Assembly (NCBI GenBank): GCA_947579605.1
Contig: OX388314.1
Location: 24,252,000 to 24,315,999, forward strand
Length of the DNA stretch: 64,000 nt
Direction of reading: 5' to 3'
DNA from: Athripsodes cinereus
Taxonomy: Eukaryota; Arthropoda; Insecta; Trichoptera; Leptoceridae
The translations under genes and the position numbers were made by a program. The stretch's first letter is position 1; each line of letters opens with the position of its first letter. The notes under the pieces were generated by a model. It made no database searches. It saw only the letters and a program-made list of their open reading frames with translations, and was not told where the DNA came from. Of this stretch, positions 45,522 to 56,951 are shown piece by piece.

Positions 45522-45990
45522 TGGGTTAGTTGGAAGATATCGCGTCCCTGCGATAAACTCGCCCATTGTGCAAAATTATTCGTTTATACCAAGGGTGGCC
45601 AACGCGCGGCCCGTTGGGAGCTTACGTGCGGCCTGCGAAGCATATGCACACTTTTTTTTATTAAATAATAGTTGGTACAAGTACCCGTTACTTTTTTGAA
45701 AGAAGTATTTTGAGAAAATATTCTTAAAGAAAACCGACGAGTTTTGAAACATTTCCATTTCCTATACCATTTTGAAAATTTGGCGACGAAGGGGGGGGGG
45801 GCACAAATTTTAGGGTGAAGTAAAATTATCAAATGTTTTCTATATGGAGTATATTGTTGTGCGGCCCGGTAGGAAATCTCATTTTGAAATTTGGCCCGGC
45901 TGCTGAAAAGGAAAACCCATGGTTTATACCATGTAACCTTATTATTTGTATCCATATATTTTGTACAATAAAGTTTATTATTATTATTAT
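45522..45990 (+). repeat. LINE 3' tail (T2 family) split by a hAT element
   Basis: The left part (gggttagttggaagatatcg, ctgcgataaactcgcccatt) and the right part (atgtaaccttattatttgta to caataaagtttattattatt) join across the hAT element at 45591, giving a continuous T2 tail ending in (ATT)n. Confidence 0.7.
45591..45922. mobile_element. hAT element with shared G-run core
   Basis: The ends aagggtggccaacgcgcggc and, inverted, ccatgggttttcc differ from the other hAT families, but an exact 8-bp duplication tttatacc (45583-45590 and 45923-45930) marks the boundaries. The core (aagaaaaccgacgagttttg, cctataccattttgaaaatt, tggcgacgaaggggg) is shared with the elements at 58537 and 60699. Non-coding. 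Confidence 0.8.
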
Positions 45991-46282
45991 CTTTACGATA
46001 TACGGCAAGAAGCCTTTTACATGAATTTACATAAATTTAAAAAAATACAAAGACAGCAATGACATAACAATGGATATAAAAATACTTAGTGTCGAAAAAT
46101 CAAACAGTAACCAGAGAAATGTATCAAGAATAAATAACTATTACAATACACACATAAATCGATAACATCTACACAGTCACACTAACAATATCAAATAATA
46201 GGTAATAGAATAAATATAATTAATTGTAATAATAACTATAAAGTATTCGACAAGTCATATTTAGGATCACCTATCATCGTCA

Positions 46283-46345
46283 ATGTATTTTTTTTGACTC
46301 ATAGAAGACAACTTGTATGTTTATTACATGGTAAATAATCTGATA
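46283..46345 (-). repeat. R1 interspersed repeat, short fragment
   Basis: Retains catagaagacaacttgtatg then tttattacatg of the R1 reverse strand. Confidence 0.4.
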
Positions 46346-46384
46346 CTGTGATGATGTTGTTTGATAGATGATAAACAGTTTTAG

Positions 46385-46545
46385 TCAGTTGACGTTATGT
46401 CCATGGTCATCGAAAGTGATCACTTAAGCCAGTCTGGAGCCAATTCGTAAGCACTGGGACTCCTTCCTCACTTCTTCCCATTAGCTTTTGCACAATGTTA
46501 CATTGTGTAAACGTGGTTCTCCATCAGATGTCCGATTATTGATCT
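46385..46545 (+). repeat. R2 repeat, copy 2
   Basis: Shares tcacttaagcc, gagccaattcgtaagcactg, gcacaatgttacattgtgta and tggttctccatc with copy 1 at 3950. Confidence 0.6.
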
Positions 46546-46630
46546 TAATTTTGTTACGAATTTATGACACAGTTAGCTACATGCGGCGTCTACCACGAGT
46601 GGAGCAGCCACACACAAACCTAAATATTAT

Positions 46631-46917
46631 TCAAACATATTTTGAACTACTCCAGATAAACCATTCCACTCTAGAGGAATTGGGAATGTTACCTAGGTTT
46701 AAAGAGTACTCTTTAAGTAACCAAGTAACGAGTAACCAAGCCTAAGTCGATTCATAAGCGTCGAAACTCTGTGTTGTGCACTCCTTAAGGAAGTTCACAT
46801 ATGTATGTGTATCATATACAACATACCTACCTAGTTAATACCTATTCAAATAGGTTGACTGTGGATGAGTGTGATCAATTGGAATAATTAATCTGGAGTA
46901 GTTCAAAATATGTTTGA
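46631..46917. mobile_element. MITE Y with 27-bp perfect terminal inverted repeats
   Basis: The ends tcaaacatattttgaactac-tccagat are perfect inverted copies over 27 bp. The interior (gaggaattgggaatgttacc ... ggaataattaatctggag) is nearly identical to 56952-57178. No target duplication was found. An 85-codon frame over it is chance. Confidence 0.75.
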
Positions 46918-47319
46918 CATCTACACTTCTAGTAAGTTAAAAATCCAGTTCCCGACATCCAATTGTGTCAAAAAATTCATAACATAAACTAAATATTATT
47001 ATAATAAATTATAGTTTATTTGCTCGTAGCCCATTTCTGATATAATAACAACTTTATTATTATTATCATCATAGTAAAATAGTAATTTAATGTAAAAAAA
47101 CAAAAGCATCAACCCGACTTACACTCACTTCCGCGATGATCTTTGGTGGTAAACAAGGTGAAAACACGTGATTAGGGAGTGCAAAAACACTTTCACTGAA
47201 AATAATAGATAAATGATAATTTCTTTTTTTTATATACATTCTTGCTAATATTATTAACAATATGACAATTCATATTGTGATAATTTGTTCTTTGGAATTA
47301 GATACAAATACCATCGCGC

Positions 47320-47520
47320 CCATTCCTTCGCGGGGCAGGCAGGAAGAATCGAGCGCCACTTCCTTCTATCCTTGCATACACATTTCGCTTTCGTCACAGT
47401 CATACAATTCCTCATGCATACTCTCCTGTTCAATGTGCTCAATACGTGACCGTCCAGAAGGATTTGATTTATGATCTTGCCATTTGATCCTCGGACGTCC
47501 ACGTCTCCGTGCACCATTTT
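47320..47520 (-). pseudogene. RTE-like LINE C-terminal fragment (second RTE family)
   Basis: On the minus strand the frame encodes GSNGKIINQILLDGHVLSTL and RRVCMRNCMTVTKAKCVCKD, closely parallel to the fragment at 48294. Upstream 47540-47600 (rc ...LRWFGHVERM-like) continues it with a frameshift. Confidence 0.65.
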
Positions 47521-47639
47521 TCCCAGCTTAATATATTTTCTTGGTTATTCTGTTCTCATTCATTCTTTCTACATGCCCAAATCATCGTAACTTATTTACA
47601 TTCACCTTGGAATTCACAGTAAAAATGGTTCTCCCATTC

Positions 47640-47825
47640 GTGTCTCCCAAGTTCTGATGTCTCTTGTAAATGTCAGATGTTCATAAAACATATTATTATG
47701 ATTTACATTTACGATGAGATTTACCACCCATTCTGAACGTCTTATTTTTTATGGAACAAGGAGGACGACCTGTACGTTACATATTGTGGTTGTTCCGCTT
47801 GCTGCCTCGTTTGTGGCAGACGCCC
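47640..47825 (-). repeat. R1 interspersed repeat
   Basis: Landmarks gtctcttgtaaatgtcagat, gatgagatttaccacccatt, ctgaacgtctta and gaggacgacctgtacg are present; the 5' end is diverged. Confidence 0.65.
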
Positions 47826-48139
47826 TTATAGTTAGAAATAGTAACATAATTATTATTATAGTGCATTGAAATATTGCAGGGTTAAAACCCAATATTATAC
47901 TATAGTATACAGTAATACTAAATGGTTCTCTTTATACAGTAATACTGTATGCAATATTGTTGTGTAGGTGTGCTATTCTTGTCTTATTCATCGATTTTAC
48001 AAGTATGTGTAGGTGAATACTGCATCAATGACAATCTATATCCTATGCTAAAGTAAAATTCGATTATATTCAATGAACATTGATCTTATTAACTGGTAAT
48101 GCAGTGCAAATGTTCTTATTAAATATGTTCCTATATTAT

Positions 48140-48293
48140 TTCGTCGGTAGCCTGGAGGTAGAGCCTTGGCCTCGTGAACATGAGGTGCGAGGTTCGATCC
48201 CAGGTGCTGGCAAACTCCCCTTTCACGACACAAGCTTTTAGCTTACTGTGAAAGGTGTATAAGGTTGTGTTTGGATTTATTACAAAAACTCAG
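48140..48293 (+). mobile_element. tRNA-derived SINE, tail split by an RTE insertion
   Basis: A box (ggtagcctggaggtagag), B box (ggttcgatccc, about 48191-48201) and the body are present. The tail is cut at aaaaactcag and resumes after the RTE fragment at actcagaaaaacttttttt (48768). Confidence 0.8.
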
Positions 48294-48767
48294 CAAAACA
48301 AGTATGCAAGCGAAACGTGGACATGGTTGAAGAAGGACGAAAGTGGAATAAATGCTGTGGAGATGAGATTGCTGAGGAGGATGGTTGGTAAAACGTTGCG
48401 TGATAGAATGAGGATATTAGAAGAATGAGTGGATGCAAGAGGAGTGTTGTGGATAGAATGCGTGTAAATAAATTGAGATGGTTTGGTCATGTGGAACGAA
48501 TGAAAGAGGAAAGAAGGACAAAGAGGATATACTTGGCTGAAAGGAGGGGTGTGAGGAAGCGCGGGCGTCCGAGAACTACATGGCTTGAACATGTAGATCA
48601 AATTCTCAAGGACGGCCGTGTTTTGAGTAAAAGAAACCGACGTGCGTGCATGAGAAATTGTATGACTGTAGAGGAAGCGAAAAAAGTATGTAAGGACAGA
48701 TCTAATTGGCGTTCCGTTCTCTATGCCTACTTCACTTGGGATACGACGTGAGGGAATAGATAGATAG
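48294..48767 (+). pseudogene. RTE-like LINE C-terminal fragment with (GATA)n tail
   Basis: A 5'-truncated copy inserted in the SINE tail, flanked by actcag on both sides (48288-48293 and 48768-48773). The reading frame from 48425 encodes VNKLRWFGHVERMKEERRT, GRPRTTWLEHVDQIL and DRSNWRSVLYAYFTWDTT before the stop at 48749-48751; a one-base frame break lies near 48420, since the upstream residues (RRMVGKTLRDR) are in another frame. The end tagatagatag is the short tandem tail typical of RTE elements. Confidence 0.8.
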
Positions 48768-49057
48768 ACTCAGAAAAACTTTTTTTTATTATTATTTACT
48801 TATTTATTGATTAATACCTACCTAATAATATTTTTATGTTATCTCACTTTGGTCTCTTTTCTACTCATACTTAAGTATGCCATATCCTATACACCTGTTA
48901 AAGCAATAAAAATACCTTTAAATGAATTAGTAATGTCCTTCAGGTCTGAAACACGAAAACTATTGTGTACAATGTACATGGGTACATGAACATAATATAA
49001 GCAAACAATGGTGATAGTTGTAAAAAGGTGTACTTTTAATATATTATGGGCCATCAA

Positions 49058-49334
49058 TAGACCATTAAAGGTCACGTGGTCTTGTCTATGGATTTGCTTT
49101 TGCTTGGGGGGCAAACAGTCAGATTGCGCAAATCATCCTTGTAGGATGTTATGCCATAAGAGAAAAAAAAGAAAGTCAGACGACAAATTAATAACAAAAT
49201 CGACACTGACAGTTTTTTTGATTATTAGGTATTCTTTAGGCGTTCCACCTAATATTACACCGTAATCGTCTGTTGTGTTGGGATGCCTGATGCCCCTCAA
49301 TGATTTTTCTGTGACGTCATCCTTTAATGGTCTA
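49058..49334. mobile_element. Mariner-like MITE, copy 2 (inverted)
   Basis: The 277-bp sequence is almost identical to the reverse complement of 39778-40053, including the terminal tagaccattaaagg pair. Confidence 0.8.
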
Positions 49335-49404
49335 TATATTCTGAATCAACATGAAAATACTTTTATAAATGCATCTACAACGAGGGACTCGAGCCATTTA
49401 TTAA

Positions 49405-49490
49405 ATCATATTATCAGCGATGAGGTATGCCACCTATCCTGTATGTCATACGTATTATTTTTTATTCCATGTTTATTACATGCCTTACTT
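49405..49490 (-). repeat. R1 interspersed repeat fragment
   Basis: Matches the R1 reverse strand at cagcgatgaggtatgccacc, tatcctgtatgtc and catgtttattacatgcc. Confidence 0.6.
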
Positions 49491-49982
49491 TCAATAGTTT
49501 TCAACATCGTTCGATTCTGTCATTTTAATTCGGAATTCAAATTTTAAATGGGTTGCCATGTGATACACATATTACCCATTACAAATAATGTGTATATTTT
49601 ATTCAACATATTTTATTATCTTCCATTATGACATCTCTTCTCATACGAAATGATAAAGAGAATATTATTTTTTTAGTAATATTATTTTCGTTTCTGTATC
49701 TAAGCATCTGCCTACTAAATTTTTTGGCAACGACATTACTTCTTTTATTATTAAATACAAAATTTTAAACATATCGTATTATTTTAGAATGTTTCCGATT
49801 AATCTTGTTGGAAATATTTTTATTCAGACAATAGAAACACTAAAAAATATGGAATAGTCTTAATATTAGTCACAAGTGGTTTGAAATGGTATTTTTTTTA
49901 GATTACTACTTAGATATTTCAATTTATTTTCGAATCTCAATACGAGTATTCATAGCATCACGTGGTCAGTGGAGTAACTGGC

Positions 49983-50165
49983 AAAGTTTTCGAGTGTCCT
50001 ATAAAATGCAGGTGTTCGAAAGAATAAAGACAATATAGAACTTTAAATTCAGCGATGAAGTTTGCCACTCTTCCTGAATGCCTTAATTTTTGTTGGCACG
50101 TAGAAGACAGCTTACATGGTTATTATATGTAGCTGGTCTACTGGCTATTCCACAAGTGGGAAATG
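49983..50165 (-). repeat. R1 interspersed repeat, split by a SINE
   Basis: Landmarks gtttttcgagtgtcctataa-like sequence, ttcagcgatgaagtttgcca, cttcctgaatgcc, ggcacgtagaagacagc and ctggctattccacaagtggg are present; the SINE begins at the final gaaatgttttt. Confidence 0.75.
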
Positions 50166-50344
50166 TTTTTTTTTTTTTAAAGATATATCTGGGTTTTTGT
50201 TATAAACCCAAATACAACCTTATACACCTTTCACACTAAGCTAAAAGCTTGTGCCGTGAAAGGGGAGTTTGCCGGCACCTGGGATCGAACCACGGACCCC
50301 TTGTTCCGGAGGCCGAGACTCTACCTCCAGGCTACCGACGAACT
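50166..50344 (-). mobile_element. tRNA-derived SINE, full-length copy
   Basis: On the minus strand the SINE reads from gagttcgtcggtagcctgga (A box) through ggttcgatccc (B box, imperfectly preserved as cgtggttcgatcccagg) to aaaacccagatatatcttta and a T/A tail. It lies at the end of an R1 copy. Confidence 0.85.
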
Positions 50345-50635
50345 CAATGTTGTAATGAGATAGTAGATTGTAGTAGACGCGCTCAGTTATGTTGTAAATT
50401 AATCTTTAATCGTTGAATCTGTTTCTGTTCTATTTTCAAAAATTATCCACTCGTTTAAATATAATTTTCTCAAGTCACTCGATAACGGGTGGATAGCCAA
50501 AATAATATAATTTTTTTTTTAAATAGCATTTTTTGATACACTTTGAGTGATTGACAGTATTCATGGATGTAAATTTATTCAACTCATGAAACTATCATAA
50601 TATGAGGCTTAGAAGAGATAAATTCACCTTATTTG

Positions 50636-50735
50636 GTAGTTGTCAGACAAGATTTGAACCCGTAACCAATCCTTTTCGCGAGGCGTGCTTTGTCCCAGAT
50701 TGCAGGGTCAAGTCCCGTCTGAGGAACTTTCAAAT
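50636..50735 (-). repeat. tRNA-like or SINE fragment
   Basis: On the minus strand ttggttacgggttcaaatct resembles a B box and T arm, preceded by gcacgcctcgcgaaaagg. It does not fold as a full tRNA by eye. Likely a fragment of a further SINE family. Confidence 0.35.
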
Positions 50736-50739
50736 TAAG

Positions 50740-51968
50740 TGACATTGTCATTTAGTAGCCTTTTATTATGATAGTTTCATATGTTTACTTGACATATTTA
50801 ATCTCTTACAATGCTTAATTGTAAAACAGCTTCGATATCGTAATACCTATACTTTGATAACCACACATTTTTTAATCTAGTTCTACTATAAAGTAAAATG
50901 TATCGTAGCATTGGATATATTTACTGAATACTTGACAAAAAATGCAATTTAATAAAAACCGGAAATAATGGATTATATTTAAATCCATCTCTACGTTGTA
51001 TATTTAGTAAAAATAACATTTCGTTAATGCGAATCAGTGGCGCACGTGACGCTATGAACACTATGTGAGTTTTAACCCTTACATGCATCGTGTTGTAGAT
51101 TTATACATCATACTAAATATTTTGGTATAATTATTTATTATTAATGGTAATGGTATATTTTTTTTAATCTGGTAATTATATGAAGAGTTATTATATGGAT
51201 TCAAGTAAAAATAAAAACTATGTCAACCTTTTTGTCTATGATTTGTCGGTAGCAATTGTCATAGCGCGTGTTTTACGTTTTTGGTATTTTGCTAAGTTTT
51301 ACTGTTGAATTTCTCAGTCATCTTTCATCTTTTTCAAGGAGAAAAAGAAAAAATTTAAAATTGTTTTTATAATTTCATACACATACAATTCTATATTAGG
51401 TACTTCGTAAAAAAAAAATTTTCTAGCTGACAGACCATACATACATACATGATGGAAATTTCCATCATACTGATTTTCCTTCAAAAAATGTACTTTTTTG
51501 TGTCAATGAATTTTAAAATTATTTTTACCAAAAACAACAGCTCAAATTGTATCATAAAACATTTTTTTAAATGCAAAACAAAAAATCATGCATTTAAGGG
51601 TTAAAGTATAATGTGATTTGCGTGATTTTATGATATATTTGAAGATTAATGTTTTCGCTTTGTGATTTATTTGTTATCATTTCTCTCGAAAGCGTCTCAT
51701 GATGTGTTTTTATTGGATCAGAGCGTTGCGACGCGACGCCGTCAAGGCCCTTAGCTTTCATATTATAAATATGTACCTATTATAATCGGATTCAATGATA
51801 CTTCAGTATCATAAGGGCAGCTTTCATTTTGCTTTTTAGACTAGTGATGTTGCTCTTTCGCAGCAGATCAACAGACAGCCTTCTGGTTCATGGGATATAT
51901 TGATCTAAAAACGTGTATTTTCAACCTTCTTAGTATTATTAGCACGACAAAAATCTTTACATAGTATG
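50740..51968. other. AT-rich stretch, no gene recognised
   Basis: Only a small CpG-rich patch (gagcgttgcgacgcgacgcc, about 51721) stands out, followed by tattataaata at 51762; it might be a promoter but no exon can be attached. Confidence 0.4.
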
Positions 51969-52156
51969 ATCTAGAGTTTGTGTGTTCACATTGTGAAAAG
52001 ACATTTTAAACATATTTGTTATCAATAAACAAACGAAACTAACTTGACGAAAGCGCTTGAGTAATAATAAATTAATAGTGAAAAGTAAAACAGTGTGATG
52101 TAAAAAAACATATTTGTTATCAATGGTTTATTGATAACAAATATGTTTTTTTACAT
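51969..52156. repeat. Foldback repeat Z, copy 1
   Basis: The left part atgatctagagtttgtgtgt through catattttaaacatatttg-like sequence is shared with 63641-63690. It ends in a perfect 27-bp inverted repeat (52098-52124 and 52130-52156) with a 5-base loop. A word gtgaaaagtaaaacagtg is also common to both copies. Confidence 0.7.
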
Positions 52157-53066
52157 AGTATGTTTCAGTTCCGAAAAAATGGTTTAAGTATTTCATTAAA
52201 AAAATCTGCATGCATGGGTAAAGTTTTCTGTGTTCATTTCTGTTATGGTTATTGTATTCTGAGTATGTTTTTTTGTACGTAAAACTTGTCTGAAGGGTTG
52301 TAAATATTAATGAATATTTATTTGTCAATGTCTCGATTTTGAAGTTCCATTAGTTTAATTGATAAAGATTGAAGATTATTTCAACAAAATGATTAAGTCG
52401 TATTCAATTTATCATGAGCTGTGCAAGTACAATTTATTAAAAATTTAAATGCAGATAAAGGTTGTTCCAATAAATTTGTTTATATTTTGTAAATACAGTA
52501 ATCTACCCATGCTAACCTCTTCCGTATAAAATGCTGTTTATGGTATGAATGAATAATATGTAAAAAAAAGAACTCCGTTGTCCATAGATTTATCCAGAAA
52601 ATAGTGTATTTTAATATGAACAGACTTGCATTTTCAGTCGCGTCTCGGCCTGTTGGCTAAGATCAAAGTGTGTACACATTTAATATGTCTTACACATTAT
52701 GAGATGGTTACTCTACTTCCAAGCTGTTAACCTTTAAATTTCCTTTCAGAAATGCAAGGAAGAAAGTTGAATCGAAGAAAAACCTATTATGTACCTACTA
52801 GTGGATTCAATTATCATCTTATTAAATAGCTATATAATTATTTACTATATTGTATTGAATAAAAATATATCTACATATATTTTATAATTTTGTTGTTTTT
52901 TTTTTGTTGTTGCTTGATTTTCTTTTTTTTTGTTTGTTTATTTTTGTTTGTTGTTGATATTTATGTATTTAAAAATGATTGGTAACTTAAAATATTTCAG
53001 ATTTTCGAAAACGTTGTAAATTTAAAATTATTCGATTAAAAATGATGAAATCGCGGATAAACGAAA

Positions 53067-53215
53067 ATGTTTCAAAGTATAAAATCCACGCTGTTATCCA
53101 CCGGATTAATTACTTTGACTATGTGGTGTTTGATTGAATATTTCACAAATTGCGGCCGAATGAAAAAAACTGAAAAAGGACAAGAAATTCAGAAAGAAAG
53201 TACAGCTATTGTCAG
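53067..53215 (+). other. Candidate first coding exon with membrane anchor
   Basis: An ATG at 53067 opens 49 codons (MFQSIKSTLLSTGLITLTMW..., then ...KKTEKGQEIQKESTAIV) ending in phase 2 at a donor GTCAG|GTAGGT. Residues 8-27 are hydrophobic, like a signal anchor, followed by a basic, polar stretch. Upstream, atatttcag at about 53002 could be an acceptor for a 5' UTR intron, which would fit the CpG-rich exon at 44 kb. An overlapping frame starting at 53043 ends without a donor. No later exon was recognised and I do not know the protein. Confidence 0.28.
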
Positions 53216-53699
53216 GTAGGTGTCCTTATTTTGGATAATTTTTTAAAAAATGTAGCACTGTTCCCCTCTCTTTAAAAACAAAGCCAAAAATCTCTCACTC
53301 TATGTGGCATGATGTCCTGCTTCAAAACTTTAAAAATTATGTTCTTATTTTTTAATTTTCATTCTATGTCGTTTGATTTTGTTATTTTTTCTTTATCTAT
53401 AAATTTAGTGATTTATTCGTAAATTTATTGCAAAATATTATATATACTTCAATACATATTTTACAATATTCTGTTGTAAAAATGTTTGTGTCAAATACAT
53501 ACAAAACTACACAGATTATTCAAATCTTTCGAACGAGTTCTAATTCGCATTCAAATATGTAGTATCGTCAATATATTGGTCGACATTATATAGAATTCAT
53601 ATTGTTCGAATCATAATATTTTTAACTTTAGAAAATTATTCCTTAAAATTAACACGTTTTTTCAAATAAACAACAATGCATAAATGGGTAGTTACTTAC

Positions 53700-53738
53700 C
53701 TGGCAGTGACTTGTTAGCTTGTCACGCATCGAATCCAT
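53700..53738 (-). other. Candidate small first coding exon, minus strand
   Basis: ATG in good context (aaccATGG) followed by 13 codons, MDSMRDKLTSHCQ, ending exactly at CAG|GTAAGT in phase 0. The peptide is too short to identify and no downstream exon was found. Confidence 0.25.
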
Positions 53739-54582
53739 GGTTCTATTATTGCTGTGACAGCTTCCTGCGTACAGAATGTTGTTTGGGAACACAATAATCA
53801 ATCACAATAGATATATATACATGCAATGCACACATGCTGGTTGTAAATAAGACAATACGACTCCATGAACAATACCATAGATAACACGCACCACATTTAA
53901 TAGAAATAGATTGACACTTGACAGTATTTTTTGTCTCCGAAATTTAAACTTGAGACAATAGAATGAAAGTCACGAACTTATTTTAAATAAACTTTTGTTT
54001 TAGGATTGTCCCGAACAATGCTTCACAGTTCATTAATTTGTCTAGTAGGATACGAAGTTTTTTTCGTAATATTTTCTTTCGCGTTGCTTTCACTAAAACT
54101 TAAATTATTTTTATGTGCTTTTGATAATTTAATTATGTTTATGTGAATCGAGAATAATATTTGAGAAGTAAAATTTTAGATTCATATGTATTAGATATTT
54201 GATTTTTTTCTGAAGCAGTTAAGTTGGGTGTTTTCTGGATTTATTCAAAAGTGCCGTATTAAAATTAATTTATTATTTTAGTTTTTAATGTAAATATAAT
54301 TTATACTGTTACATTAACTTAAAACTAAGTTGAATTATCTATAACTACTTGTATAATATTTCAATATCTCCTACGAATAATCAGGCGGAGACCCGTCATG
54401 CAATTTGGGTCAAAACACTAAAAAAACGTAATGCATATAATGTTTTTACCATCAATATTGTGGTAAATATTAACCAATTAAGATCCCCTCCCAAACAAAT
54501 AATTAGTGCACATTAAATAAAACTAATGCATAAGGGATCGATCGCTTATCAAACCAGTAATATTATGTTTGGTGAAGTTTTC
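53739..54582. other. AT-rich stretch, nothing recognised
   Basis: A block accaattaagatcccctccc (54475) resembles accaattaagatccctctct at 30127, pointing to one more repeat family of unknown nature. Confidence 0.4.
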
Positions 54583-54665
54583 GGCAAAGAATAGATTTTC
54601 CACTCTTTGTGAATAACCGAGTTTTCTGTAAAATGGGGGTGTATAGTCAAACATTACACAATATA
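54583..54665 (-). repeat. R1 interspersed repeat, 3' fragment
   Basis: Matches the R1 reverse strand at ggcaaagaatagattttcca, ctctttgtgaataaccgag and ttctgtaaaatgg. Confidence 0.55.
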
Positions 54666-54920
54666 ACAAAACATAACATAGATACAAAGAACTTTATAGT
54701 AGTTACCACAAATGTTATTGCTTGGAAATGAACAATTCACACAGATCCAACTACCCCCAAACTGCGATCTCTTGTACTATGGGTAGGTACTAACATTACG
54801 ATGCGATTTTATATAATACACTAAACACGAACCCAATAAACACACCCAGGCCAATCTGGAAATATTGACAACACTTTCTTCTAAGCAAAACTTTTGTCCT
54901 AAGGGTGGGCCCTAATGGGC

Positions 54921-55099
54921 AGAGCCCGTAGACAAACCGTACTTAGCGATCGACTACTGGCGAACTTTTCGACAATTTACCTACATGTACCTACCGTATA
55001 ATAATTATATAACGCATAATTATTATACGTTATTGTTGCAGTTATTGTCGAAATTTCGTTTGTAGTCGATCGCCAAGTGCGTGTTTGTCTAGGGGCTCT
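54921..55099. mobile_element. MITE with about 60-bp inverted ends
   Basis: The left arm agagcccgtagacaaaccgt, then acttagcgatcgactac, pairs with the complement of the right arm (gtagtcgatcgccaagtgcg, gtttgtctaggggctct). Centre is attataacg-rich. It is GC-richer than its surroundings. No duplication resolved. Confidence 0.7.
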
Positions 55100-55554
55100 G
55101 GTCGGCCAGTACCGCCTCGTGGGAATCTTTTATGCTAAATCAACTCTTTCGTTTCTTCTTTCAGGAGGATAAAATTCTATCACAATAAAAATCAAACATT
55201 ATATAAGTTAAATAAACAAAGATAAATAACAATGCCCAACAAAAAACCCAAACAAATAACAAGCCAGCATAATTATCGATACAAACAGAATCCTATTTTG
55301 GACCGGAGACTGAATTAAGGTGAGACTGAATTAGGGTTCTGCTCTAGAGACTTATGTCATCCTTCATTTCGCTCTGGTCGGAAATCGATCCCGGCAACTT
55401 GTGACTCACAAACAAGCAAGAGCGTTACTTTTATACAAAATAAACAAACAGCTATTTACATGTTATATAATGTAACTTAAATATTATATGTTTCACAAGC
55501 CAGTGAAGAAACTGCAGACACTCTGCGCTATATCGGCAGTCACATGAGACATAA

Positions 55555-55690
55555 TATTACATCTTTAATATTCAACTATCAGATATGCCTCCCATTCTGA
55601 TTGTCTTATTTCTTAGTGGCATGAACAGGACATGTTTATTACATGCAATTTATTACTGGCAACTTCACATTTGGGAAATGCCGTGATAGT
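55555..55690 (-). repeat. R1 interspersed repeat fragment
   Basis: Matches R1 reverse strand at catctttaatattcaactat, gatatgcctcccattctgat, ggcatgaacaggac and cacatttgggaaatgccgtg. Confidence 0.65.
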
Positions 55691-56295
55691 ATGGGGAAAA
55701 AAGTTCTGTTTAAGACAAGATTCTGCTCTTAGCATGTTACATTATGAGTAAATGTCTAAATTTGTTGTTTATTTTGTTGTTAAATGTTTAAATTTATGTA
55801 CCAGTATATTCTATATAAGTTGTAAGTTAATGTAATATTGTAGTTAGGGAATAACAAAGTTTGAAGTTAATAAAATATTCACACTAAGGGCTGTTTCCTC
55901 TCAACCAAACTCTGCTGTAATTCGCATAATCCGAATATTATTAATGAAGTACTTTGTCATCATACTCTTCATACATCACTTTGTAATCATGAACATGTCA
56001 ACACAGTTTTAGGCTCGCGTGTATTATATTTATAAATTTATGTAGTTAATATTGTTGATGGTTCTTGGTGGAAGTTCATATTAAAATATAAATAATAAAA
56101 CACTTACCTATACTGTATAAATAGAACTTCCACAGTGCCTTTATAAATTGCAAGCCAGCATTCAAAGGCTTCCGCTCTCATCATCAGATTATCAATAGAA
56201 AAGAAAGAAATTACATTTAAATAATTTATTTATTAATTCATTCTTTACTTTACATTGATCACAATAGAAACATGCATTCGAGCTTGTATGAAGAT

Positions 56296-56805
56296 CAGGG
56301 TTGCCAGGTCTTTTCCAAAAAAATACCGAACATGCAAAAAAAAAGTTTTTATTGTTGATCTATATTATGACCTTAAAACACAAAGTGCCATTGCACAAGA
56401 GCAACTAGCTACCCTAGCTTATATATTATATTTTTTTCTCACTAATGTCTTATTGTCGTATTTGCTATAACTGCCCCATGCATTTCGCGACATCTCAGAC
56501 TGATATTACATCGTATACATAATTCAGCTTTCACCATGTTTACACTCAATTTATTACGGTTGTTCGTCCACAAATAATTCATATGGCTAAATACTCTTTC
56601 CACATAAGCATTACTACATTGGTACTGCCATTATCGTTTTAATTATCTGTTTCAAGTTAGGGCTTACGTCGTTGATTAGGGAGAAAAATTAATCAGAAAA
56701 AAATACCGAACCGCCCATACTTCGGTATTTTTGTCATACCGAACACTGAACACGGTGCTAAAATACCGAACGGTTTGGTAGAATACCGAACACCTGGCAA
56801 CCCTG
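56296..56805. mobile_element. hAT element (CAGGGTTGCCAGGT ends)
   Basis: Ends cagggttgccaggt and acctggcaaccctg are perfect inverted copies; the 8-bp duplication atgaagat is perfect (56288-56295 and 56806-56813). The 510-bp interior repeats aataccgaac near both ends and carries no transposase. Just before it, at about 56150-56200, there is a Penelope-type end motif on the minus strand (ctgatgatgagagcggaagc). Confidence 0.88.
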
Positions 56806-56951
56806 ATGAAGATGGATGCTTCCGATGTTGTTTCCATTGAACTGCAACAGATCTCTTTCCAATTTGAAAGCACAGAAATTGTATGAAATCGTATAAAACT
56901 TGATTTCAACAGTGGAAAAAAATATTCTTAATTATGTGATAAGCATGACAC

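Noticed and set aside
45584..45955. A 123-codon minus-strand frame
   Set aside because: It spans a hAT element and its flanks; the composition is that of the repeat and no transposase motif is present.
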